Positions 7,116 to 13,021 of a DNA stretch of 13,021 bases are shown piece after piece; the first letter of the stretch is position 1, and each line of letters starts with the position of its first letter. The stretch is from Gammaproteobacteria bacterium (GTDB lineage: Bacteria; Pseudomonadota; Gammaproteobacteria; GCA-001735895), in contig JARFPR010000369.1 in NCBI GenBank assembly GCA_029288195.1, positions 1 through 13,021 on the forward strand, in the 5' to 3' direction. A model generated the notes under the pieces. The model saw only the letters and a program-made list of their open reading frames with translations, had not been told where the DNA came from and ran no database searches. Made by a program: the position numbers and the translations under genes.

Positions 7116-7144
7116 ATCATATGCCAAGCCACATTGGCATCCAA
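7116..7144 (-). promoter_or_regulatory. Promoter of the PLP-enzyme gene
   Basis: On the minus strand, TTGGAT (7144-7139) and TATGAT (7121-7116, 5 of 6 to TATAAT) are separated by 17 bp. Transcription would begin near 7109, giving a leader of about 24 nt that carries the AGGA site. The -35 keeps only the TTG core, which suits a regulated promoter. Confidence 0.45.
7121..7140. promoter_or_regulatory. Candidate operator filling the -35/-10 spacer
   Basis: ATGCCAA at 7121-7127 and TTGGCAT at 7134-7140 form a perfect 7-bp inverted repeat with a 6-nt centre. It occupies the whole spacer of the PLP-gene promoter and touches both hexamers, a classic repressor position. It could also affect the divergent GMC gene. 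The binding protein is unknown. Confidence 0.5.
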
Positions 7145-7163
7145 GCGAAATGAGCAATATGGA

Positions 7164-7192
7164 TTGACCTGCAGTAAAACAGTTGCGATGCT
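7164..7192 (+). promoter_or_regulatory. Tentative promoter of the second GMC gene
   Basis: TTGACC at 7164-7169 is a good -35 (5 of 6). The hexamer 17 bp downstream, GATGCT at 7187-7192, is a poor -10 (3 of 6). If used, the start site would fall at or next to the ATG at 7199, giving a leaderless message, which fits the absence of a Shine-Dalgarno there. Confidence 0.25.
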
Positions 7193-7198
7193 TTGTGC

Positions 7199-8830
7199 AT
7201 GAACCGCGAATATGACTACATCATTCTTGGTGCTGGCTCGGCCGGATGTGTGCTCGCTAATCGCCTCAGTGAAAGCGGTGAGCACTCGGTACTCATCGTC
7301 GAAGCCGGCCCGGTGGATAGCAAGCTCTTGATCCATGTTCCGGCAGGCGTATACAGCGTCTACAAAGATCCGAGCATTAACTGGAACTACGAAAGTGAAG
7401 CCGAGCCCGACCTGCAGCAGCGCAATATCGAGCTACCGCGTGGCAAGGTACTCGGCGGTTCGTCATCGATTAACTCGATGGTATACATGCGCGGACATCC
7501 GAAGGATTACGACCGCTGGAACGACGAGCTCGGATTGAAAGGATGGAGCTACGCCGACTGCCTGCCCTACTTTAAAAGGGGTGAAAATTCGGAGCGCGGC
7601 GAAAACGAATGGCGTGGCGGCAGCGGTCCGCTTGGGGTTTCACGGGCCAAACTCGATAATCCCCTGTTCGACGCATTGCTGGAAGCTGGAAAAACCTCCG
7701 GCCAGGGGCATTCCGAGGACCTTAACGCCTATAAACCGGAAGGGCTCGCGAGATTCGACAGCACAACTCGCGACGGCCGGCGTTGCAGTGCCGCCGTGGC
7801 GCATCTCAAGCCTTCCCTGTCACGCCCCAACCTGGACCTGGTTACCCATGCCCTGGTCGAACAGGTCCTGCTTGAAAACAAGTGCGCTACCGGCGTCAGG
7901 TTCCAGCATCGCGGTAAAGTACAGATTATCCGTGCCAACCGTGAAGTCATCCTTTGCTGTGGTGCAATCAAGTCACCACAGGTGCTGATGCTCTCCGGAA
8001 TCGGTCCGGCCGCGGAACTGAATAAACACGGTATTTCGATCCGCCATGAAATGCCGGCGGTGGGCCAAAACCTGCAAGATCACATGAAACTTATCTGCAC
8101 CTGGCGATGCACGCGACCGATCACTTACCAACATGTCGCCAAACCCTGGAATAAGCTTGCAATCGGTTTACGCTGGCTGGCCAAGAAAGAAGGTTTCGCC
8201 ACCTCCAATATCTGGGAAGCCGGGGGACTGATTCGTGGCAACGAAAGCGTTGATTACCCCAACCTGCAGTATCATTTTGCGCCGATCGCAGCAACTTATG
8301 AGGGCCGGAAAATCAAGCTGGCGCAAGGCTTCACATTACAGGTTGACCAGTTGCGCCCAGCCAGCAGAGGCCGGGTCACGCTTAATTCGGCCGATCCGAC
8401 CGATAAGCCTGCGGCCTGGTTCAATTACCTGAGTAACGAGCACGATTTGCGGGAACTGGTCGAGGGCTATCACAAAATCAACGAGTTGATTATGCAACCT
8501 GCATTCATCGCATCTCGCGGTGACCGCACCGCGCCGGAGCCGGATATCAAATCCGCTACTGATATCGAAGACTGGATCAGGGCCACGGCATCAACGGATT
8601 ATCATCCCAGTGGTAGCTGTCGTATGGGCAATGATGACGATGCCGTGGTTGATGCTGAAATGAAAGTGCATGGTATCGAAAGACTGCGCGTGGTCGACGC
8701 ATCAGTCATGCCCAACATCGTCAGCGGCAACCTCAACGCGCCGACGCAAATGATCGCGGACCGGGCTTCCGATTTCATACTCGGGAAAACACCGCCCACA
8801 CCCGAACAGGCAAACTTTCATTTTCAGTAA
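7199..8830 (+). CDS. GMC family oxidoreductase (choline dehydrogenase-like), second copy
   Basis: This 543-residue FAD enzyme is a diverged paralogue of the one at 559-2226. It has GAGSAG at 11-16, E35 in IVEAG, signature 1 GGSSSINSMVYMRG at 86-99 and signature 2 CGAIKSPQVLMLSGIGP at about 254-270. The catalytic pair is H469 (DYHPSGSCRMG) and N513 (GNLNAPT). These fall at exactly the same residue numbers as in the other copy, but surrounding substrate-side residues differ (PSGSC against PSCAC), so substrates may differ. ATG 7199 starts directly at the family N-terminus; a TTG two codons earlier is possible but unsupported. No Shine-Dalgarno is visible. It ends with tandem in-frame stops TAA TAG. 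A JmjC/cupin-like gene follows 78 bp later. It is divergent from the PLP enzyme. Confidence 0.9.
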   Translation: MNREYDYIILGAGSAGCVLANRLSESGEHSVLIVEAGPVDSKLLIHVPAGVYSVYKDPSINWNYESEAEPDLQQRNIELPRGKVLGGSSSINSMVYMRGHPKDYDRWNDELGLKGWSYADCLPYFKRGENSERGENEWRGGSGPLGVSRAKLDNPLFDALLEAGKTSGQGHSEDLNAYKPEGLARFDSTTRDGRRCSAAVAHLKPSLSRPNLDLVTHALVEQVLLENKCATGVRFQHRGKVQIIRANREVILCCGAIKSPQVLMLSGIGPAAELNKHGISIRHEMPAVGQNLQDHMKLICTWRCTRPITYQHVAKPWNKLAIGLRWLAKKEGFATSNIWEAGGLIRGNESVDYPNLQYHFAPIAATYEGRKIKLAQGFTLQVDQLRPASRGRVTLNSADPTDKPAAWFNYLSNEHDLRELVEGYHKINELIMQPAFIASRGDRTAPEPDIKSATDIEDWIRATASTDYHPSGSCRMGNDDDAVVDAEMKVHGIERLRVVDASVMPNIVSGNLNAPTQMIADRASDFILGKTPPTPEQANFHFQ

Positions 8831-8863
8831 TAGCCAAGCGAAACTGAAGATGCCAGTATCCGG

Positions 8864-8885
8864 AATTAGAGCCACAAAGCTAATT
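8864..8885. repeat. AT-rich inverted repeat between GMC and cupin-like genes
   Basis: AATTAG at 8864-8869 and CTAATT at 8880-8885 are exact reverse complements with a 10-nt loop, and CTAATTAG at 8880-8887 is itself a palindrome. It lies 24 bp upstream of the next ATG. It could be an operator or a weak attenuator; no T tract or clear promoter accompanies it. Confidence 0.3.
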
Positions 8886-8908
8886 AGTAATTTATTGAGA
8901 TTCATGAC

Positions 8909-9823
8909 ATGAAACAAAAACTGCATAAAGAACTTCAGACATTACTTGATTTTTATCACCAGCAACGCAAGAGCCCGCCCGAAGCTTTCAGTCATCGTTC
9001 CGGGCTTATCAACAATCCCAGCTTTTTCACGGTGAGCGATCTGCAACGCCACCTGAACAACCCCCTGCTGCAACCCGAGTGGGTTCACGTCAAGCTTGGT
9101 GGCGAGCGCGTCGAACTGGAGAAGGCCTGTTTTTATAAAACCGTGCAGAGTAGGCAATTGAATTTCATGGACAAGGAACTGTTGAATAATGAAATCAACA
9201 AGGGCGCCGCAGTCGTGCTTGAAGGCATAGACATTCTCGATGCCAACATCAACGAGTTTACCGCTCGCCTTGATAATTCTCTACCCTGCGTACTGTCAAA
9301 CGCCGAGGTGTTTTTATCACAACAGGATAATGAAGCCTACGAGGGTCATTGCGATGCCGATGATGTTCTCGTGGTCCAGCTGGCAGGTAAAAAGACCTGG
9401 CAATTATTCAAGCCGCAGCAACGCCGCTACGCGGATATAGGGAACCAGAACGACGAGCAACTGGGGCCGGTGATGCAGGAAGTAACGATGCGTCCGGGTG
9501 ATGCGCTCTACGTCAGGGCCGGTGTGCCACATCGCTGCATTACGAGTGCCCCGTTCAGCCTGCACATGTCATTCGACCTGGTCGATAACACGCCGACAAC
9601 TGCGGACATCGCTGGCGAAGCGACCCAACAGTACAAACATGCCTGCGAACTACCTTATGAATCCGCGGGCCGCGTGGTGGATCGATATGTTTCGATTCTG
9701 AAGTCGGATGCATTCCAGGCGGCCCTCGAAGAAGCCACTGTCTATAAACGCCAAGACATAGAGGCGTTCCGGCAAATGCTGGGCCGTACCTCGGCGGTTA
9801 AAAGCCTGAACAAATTCACCTAG
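8909..9823 (+). CDS. JmjC/cupin-fold protein, putative Fe(II)/2-oxoglutarate oxygenase
   Basis: This 304-residue protein has a JmjC/cupin-type double-stranded beta-helix at about 100-225. The candidate Fe(II) triad is H147-x-D149 in EGHCDADDVLVVQLAG and H208 in ALYVRAGVPHRC. K162 in GKKTWQLFKP sits where many relatives bind 2-oxoglutarate. The N-terminal 100 residues and C-terminal 75 residues are helical and unassigned. Bacterial relatives include ribosomal protein hydroxylases (YcfD/RoxA) and small-molecule hydroxylases, but it is shorter than YcfD and not clearly orthologous. ATG 8909 has GAGA 8 nt upstream. It follows the GMC gene on the same strand and its stop codon overlaps that of the convergent DadA-like gene inside a CTAG palindrome. 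Fold call is good; a role in the amine pathway is only contextual. Confidence 0.72.
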   Translation: MKQKLHKELQTLLDFYHQQRKSPPEAFSHRSGLINNPSFFTVSDLQRHLNNPLLQPEWVHVKLGGERVELEKACFYKTVQSRQLNFMDKELLNNEINKGAAVVLEGIDILDANINEFTARLDNSLPCVLSNAEVFLSQQDNEAYEGHCDADDVLVVQLAGKKTWQLFKPQQRRYADIGNQNDEQLGPVMQEVTMRPGDALYVRAGVPHRCITSAPFSLHMSFDLVDNTPTTADIAGEATQQYKHACELPYESAGRVVDRYVSILKSDAFQAALEEATVYKRQDIEAFRQMLGRTSAVKSLNKFT

Positions 9824-11067
9824 GCCTGCAGATAGCGCGCCGGATCGCAGGCTTGCGTTGAAAACGGTTGTTTGGCCCCGCTGACGAAGTTAGCGATCAA
9901 CTGCCCGGTGATCGGGCCCATCGTCAAACCCATGTGCGAATGCGCGAATGCAAGCCACAGGTTATCGTGGCGTGGTGCCGGTCCAATTAGCGGCAGGGTG
10001 TCCGGTACCGTTGGTCGCCTGCCCATCCAGGGTTCTTGCGTGATGACTTCACCGACCGGAAAAGCCTCTCGAACCCGCGGTATAATACGCGCAACCTGGC
10101 GCGGATTTGGCCGGGCCTCACGCCGCGTCAGATTTGATCCGGTGGTAACCCGCAAACCCATATCCATCGGCGCCATCACATAACTTGCATCAACATCGAA
10201 GATTGGACCCGATAAGCCCGCTGACTCGCCGGGTGTAAAAATGGTGTGGTATCCGCGCTCAATCGCCAGTGGATTGGAGTAACCGAGCTGGCCGATAATT
10301 TCCGGGGTCCAGGCGCCCATGCAAACGACCAGCCTGGAGACAGTTTCAGTCCCCTGGTCGGTAATCAGCTCCCAGGCTTCGGCTGATTGCCGCAGCGACT
10401 GCACACTGGCAAGTCTGATCTGACCACCCGCCGCGGTAAACATCAGCGCATATGCCTTGCAGAGTTTCTCGGGATTGCGAATCGATACCGATTCATCGAT
10501 TAAAACTCCCTGGGCGAAAATTGGTTTCAGGTCCGGCTCCAGGTCTATTAACTGGCCGGGATCCAGCAGGGTATGTTTCACCGCACAGCGATCCAGCAAC
10601 TCACGTTCGAGTTGATCGCGTAAAAAGGTCTGCCGATGCCGGTAAAGTTTCAGGCCACCAACACGATTAAGCAACTCCTGTGCCCCGGCCTCTGCAATCC
10701 ACTGTTTATGCAGTTCGATGGATGCCTGGGTTAATGCCGCCATCGCGTCCCCGTCATGCAAATAGGTTTCGCGCCGACATCGTAAAACAAATCGTAACAA
10801 CCATGGGAACAGTGACATTAAATGTGGATAATGCACCAGTAAATCGTCATCAAGGTTGAAGATGAGGCGATGCAAACGCGACAGCAGCGACGGATCTGCC
10901 AGCGGTGTGATATTACTGTAACTTAAAACGCCTGCATTGCCTGACGACGTTTCCTCCCCGGGACCCCGGCGATCGATAAGCATCACCTGGTAACCACGTC
11001 GCTGCAGTTCAAGCGCACAGCAAATTCCGACAATACCGGCTCCAAGCACAACTACGGATTGCTTCAT
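9820..11067 (-). CDS. DadA-like FAD oxidoreductase (D-amino acid dehydrogenase family)
   Basis: This 415-residue flavoprotein is close in length to DadA, which oxidatively deaminates D-amino acids and passes electrons to the respiratory chain. It shows GAGIVG (9-14), D32 in MLIDRRG, the FAD-contact segment EETSSGNAGVLS (38-49), and the C-terminal family motif GRRPTVPDTLPLIGP followed by AFAHSHMGLTMGPITG. It differs from the other DAO-family enzyme in this window in both ends. ATG 11067 lies only 9 bp after the stop of the GlxA-type regulator on the same strand, so the two are almost certainly one transcript. Weak ribosome binding may imply translational coupling. Hydroxyproline or other secondary-amine substrates are possible alternatives. 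Its stop overlaps that of the convergent cupin-like gene. Confidence 0.85.
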   Translation of the reverse strand: MKQSVVVLGAGIVGICCALELQRRGYQVMLIDRRGPGEETSSGNAGVLSYSNITPLADPSLLSRLHRLIFNLDDDLLVHYPHLMSLFPWLLRFVLRCRRETYLHDGDAMAALTQASIELHKQWIAEAGAQELLNRVGGLKLYRHRQTFLRDQLERELLDRCAVKHTLLDPGQLIDLEPDLKPIFAQGVLIDESVSIRNPEKLCKAYALMFTAAGGQIRLASVQSLRQSAEAWELITDQGTETVSRLVVCMGAWTPEIIGQLGYSNPLAIERGYHTIFTPGESAGLSGPIFDVDASYVMAPMDMGLRVTTGSNLTRREARPNPRQVARIIPRVREAFPVGEVITQEPWMGRRPTVPDTLPLIGPAPRHDNLWLAFAHSHMGLTMGPITGQLIANFVSGAKQPFSTQACDPARYLQA

Positions 11068-11076
11068 CCGCTGCGA

Positions 11077-12057
11077 CTAACCCTTTCTCTCGGTAGCCAC
11101 CTGGGAACGATGGTTACGCGGTGAACTACCGAAATGCTTGCGGTAGCAGGCGGTGAAGTAGGACTGTGTCTCAAACCCGGTGGCCAGAGAAATAACGATT
11201 ACGCTGTGATTGGTATTCAGCAACAGCTGCTTGGCATGCATCAGGCGTAATGACAGGTAATACTGGCTCGGTGTGACATTACGGTACTTGTGAAACAGGC
11301 GCTCGATCTGGCGTAACGACAGCTTACATTTTGCCGCGATCGAGGGTAACGACAGCGGCACCTCTATATTGTTTTCCATCAGGTTGATAACGTCGATCAG
11401 CTTCGGCGCATTCATCGCCAGGTCCATGCGATCCGCCATTTGCTGTGAATCAATTTCGGTGCGAATGCGGTCGTGCTGAAACTGCTGCGAGATTTGCTGG
11501 GCAAGTTGTCGGCCATATTGATTTTCAATCAGCTTTAGCATCATATCGAGGGCCGCGATACCGCCGGAACAGGTGTAACGTCGCTGCGCAATTTCGTAAA
11601 GCGTGAAGGTGACTTCAAGTTGAGGGTATAGCTCCTTGAATACCGGAATATTTTCCCAGTGAATGGTAGAGCGACATTCATCCAGCAGTCCGGCGCGCGC
11701 CAGGATAAAGCTACCCGAACTGGCCGACCCGAGGTTCACTTTCTGCCGATCCATGGCTTTCAATAGTCTAATCGTATTGGCGTCGTCAAAATTTTGTGCC
11801 GTATTGGGGGCGACAATAATCAGGGTTTTCAGGTTTTTCGCATCGGCGAGCGCCCTGGTCGGTACGGTAATACCACAGGATGCCGCGACCGGCTCTGTAT
11901 CGGGTGCGAAGTATTCCCAGTGATAGAGTTTCTTGCCAGATAAGCGATTCGCCGCGCGCAGGGAATCGACCACGCAACTGAAAGGAATGATCGGGTATCC
12001 TTCGATTAACAGGATACCGATAATTTCAGTGTCATCGCTTATATCTGCAGCCTCCAA
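11077..12057 (-). CDS. GlxA family transcriptional regulator (DJ-1/PfpI domain plus AraC HTH)
   Basis: This 326-residue protein combines an N-terminal class I glutamine amidotransferase-like/DJ-1 sensor (about 12-190) with a C-terminal AraC DNA-binding domain (about 220-315). The two helix-turn-helices are near 236-257 and 286-309, ending in GFETQSYFTACYRKHFGSSP. This architecture is shared by GbdR and CdhR, activators of glycine betaine and carnitine catabolism. ANRLSGKKLYHWE (36-48) and LLDECRSTIHWE (124-135) are typical of that group. The loop where amidotransferases carry Cys reads SASSGSF, so it is a binding rather than a catalytic domain. The start must be TTG 12057: no ATG or GTG occurs in frame before the domain, and a stop lies 9 codons upstream. 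It is divergent from the MttB-family gene and is the likely regulator of it. Confidence 0.88.
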   Translation of the reverse strand: MEAADISDDTEIIGILLIEGYPIIPFSCVVDSLRAANRLSGKKLYHWEYFAPDTEPVAASCGITVPTRALADAKNLKTLIIVAPNTAQNFDDANTIRLLKAMDRQKVNLGSASSGSFILARAGLLDECRSTIHWENIPVFKELYPQLEVTFTLYEIAQRRYTCSGGIAALDMMLKLIENQYGRQLAQQISQQFQHDRIRTEIDSQQMADRMDLAMNAPKLIDVINLMENNIEVPLSLPSIAAKCKLSLRQIERLFHKYRNVTPSQYYLSLRLMHAKQLLLNTNHSVIVISLATGFETQSYFTACYRKHFGSSPRNHRSQVATERKG

Positions 12058-12083
12058 CGAGGAGTTCTCAGGGCTCGAACCTC

Positions 12084-12111
12084 ATTCTAGCGAAATTACC
12101 CTCATCCACAA
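12084..12111 (-). promoter_or_regulatory. Candidate promoter of the GlxA-type regulator
   Basis: On the minus strand TTGTGG (12111-12106) and TAGAAT (12089-12084, 5 of 6) are 16 bp apart. The predicted start near 12077 leaves about 20 nt before the TTG start codon, with GAGA as ribosome binding site. The rest of the 196-bp gap to the MttB-family gene shows no convincing -35/-10 pair for the plus strand, which suits an activator-dependent promoter. Confidence 0.35.
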
Positions 12112-12253
12112 CCGCAATCACTGTAACGACTCAAACCGATATGGCGCTGGCAAATAGTTCAGGGTCGCGCTTGGGTTAGCCTGCTAAATCGCCAAAAACC
12201 ATACTTAAATGTTTGATCTGCCAGTCTTCAGACAGGATTATCGGGAGTCGACA

Positions 12254-13021
12254 ATGAGCGAAGCAAGACGAGCAACCAGGAGTCGGCGCGGTGGACGTGA
12301 CGCGCGCCGCGCCGGCACCCCGACTGTGAGCGTCAGCTCGCCTTACATAAAGCGCAAGATTCCCTGTTTCGAAGTGCTCGACGAAGAAGGGCTGCAGATC
12401 ATTGAAAACAATGCAGATACCATTCTCGAAGAAGTCGGTATCGAATTTCGGGACATGCCCGAGGCACTTGAAATCCTGAAACAGGGCGGTGCCGAGATCG
12501 ATGGCGTTACGGTTCGTTTCCCCCGTGGCTTGTGCCGCTCCATCATCCAGGCTTCGGCACCTGCCGAATACACGCAGCATGCACGCAACCCTGCCCGTAA
12601 TGTACAGATAGGCGGTAATAACACGGTTTTTGTCCCCGCCTATGGCAGCCCGTTTGTATTTGACCTCGACAAGGGTCGCCGTTACGCGACTATCGAGGAT
12701 TTTCAAAATTTCGTCAAACTGGCTTACCTGTCGCCCAGCCTGCACCATTCGGGCGGCACCATTTGCGAACCCGTTGATATCGCCGTCAATAAACGCCACC
12801 TCGATATGGTTTACTCGCACATCAAGTATTCCGACAAGGCCTTCATGGGTTCGGTGACCGCTCCCGAACGCGCGCAAGATACGGTCGAAATGATCAAGAT
12901 TATCGCCGGTGAAAATTACCTCGACCCGGACAGCGGGCGTCCACGTACCTATGCGACCAGCTTGATCAACGCCAACTCGCCGATGACCTTCGACGATACC
13001 ATGCTGGGTGCCGCCAAGGTT
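12254..13021 (+). CDS. MttB family (trimethylamine/glycine betaine) methyltransferase, N-terminal part
   Basis: The reading frame stays open for 256 codons to the window edge, so this is about half of a roughly 500-residue protein. It matches the MttB superfamily of TIM-barrel methyltransferases, which move a methyl group from quaternary or tertiary amines to a corrinoid protein. Supporting segments are the basic leader RRGGRDARRA (11-20), DEEGLQIIENNADTILEEVGIEF, the GGNNTVFVPAYGSPFVFD region near 118-135 and SPSLHHSGGTICEP near 159-172. GGGAG at 12243-12247, 6 nt before ATG 12254, fixes the start. It is divergent from a GbdR/CdhR-like regulator. The pyrrolysine position of archaeal MttB (about residue 334) lies beyond the window, but bacterial homologues are usually MtgB-like and lack it. 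The substrate is inferred to be a betaine-type compound. Confidence 0.87.
   Translation, partial: MSEARRATRSRRGGRDARRAGTPTVSVSSPYIKRKIPCFEVLDEEGLQIIENNADTILEEVGIEFRDMPEALEILKQGGAEIDGVTVRFPRGLCRSIIQASAPAEYTQHARNPARNVQIGGNNTVFVPAYGSPFVFDLDKGRRYATIEDFQNFVKLAYLSPSLHHSGGTICEPVDIAVNKRHLDMVYSHIKYSDKAFMGSVTAPERAQDTVEMIKIIAGENYLDPDSGRPRTYATSLINANSPMTFDDTMLGAAKV

Noticed and set aside
7086..7157. 24-residue N-terminal extension of the PLP enzyme
   Set aside because: It would cover the predicted promoter and palindrome and is not family-like. AGGA upstream of 7085 supports the shorter start.
12068..12085. Five-codon upstream frame (ATG to TGA) before the GlxA-type regulator
   Set aside because: Its ATG overlaps the predicted -10 hexamer, so it would lie upstream of the likely transcription start and not be transcribed.
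12176..12877. 233-residue minus-strand open frame
   Set aside because: It is antisense to the MttB-family gene, which has a strong ribosome binding site, family motifs and an open frame to the window edge. The antisense product resembles nothing recognisable.

Overview
The window looks like a piece of a gammaproteobacterial chromosome of moderate GC, probably from a marine or otherwise saline-habitat heterotroph. This is inferred from gene content: choline-dehydrogenase-like enzymes, amine-oxidising flavoproteins, a GlxA/GbdR-like regulator and an MttB-family methyltransferase. No rRNA, tRNA, CRISPR array, transposase or phage gene was seen. Every gap between genes is under 300 bases. The genes are tightly packed and change strand often.

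Layout, left to right. (1) A glyoxalase I-like VOC protein (+) converges on a GMC oxidoreductase (-). (2) Divergent from that oxidoreductase is a compact arsenic operon, arsR-arsI-acr3 (+). It encodes a Cys-rich ArsR repressor, an ArsI-type C-As lyase and an ACR3 arsenite exporter. A good promoter and a perfect 9-bp inverted repeat overlap the arsR start. (3) A REP-like cluster of GC-rich hairpins lies between acr3 and the convergent FAD oxidoreductase, and the last hairpin includes that gene's stop codon. (4) A DAO-family FAD oxidoreductase and a MalY/PatB-type PLP enzyme lie in tandem on the minus strand. A palindrome fills the -35/-10 spacer of the PLP gene's promoter. (5) A second GMC oxidoreductase and a JmjC/cupin-like putative oxygenase (+) converge on a minus-strand pair. 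(6) That pair is a GlxA-family AraC regulator followed by a DadA-like flavoprotein. (7) Divergent from the regulator is an MttB-family (trimethylamine/glycine-betaine methyltransferase family) gene that runs off the right edge.

Working together: the right two thirds reads as a catabolic neighbourhood for choline, betaine or other N-methylated amines. GMC enzymes would oxidise the alcohol, the MttB-family enzyme would demethylate, DAO/DadA flavoproteins would oxidise secondary amines or amino acids, and a GbdR/CdhR-like regulator could sense the substrate. The arsenic operon handles trivalent organoarsenicals: ArsI would release As(III) from methylarsenite-type compounds, ACR3 would export it, and ArsR would sense it. 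The most interesting speculative reading is that the two halves are linked. Choline- and betaine-type enzymes next to a C-As lyase could allow use or detoxification of arsenocholine or arsenobetaine. Nothing in the sequence proves this.
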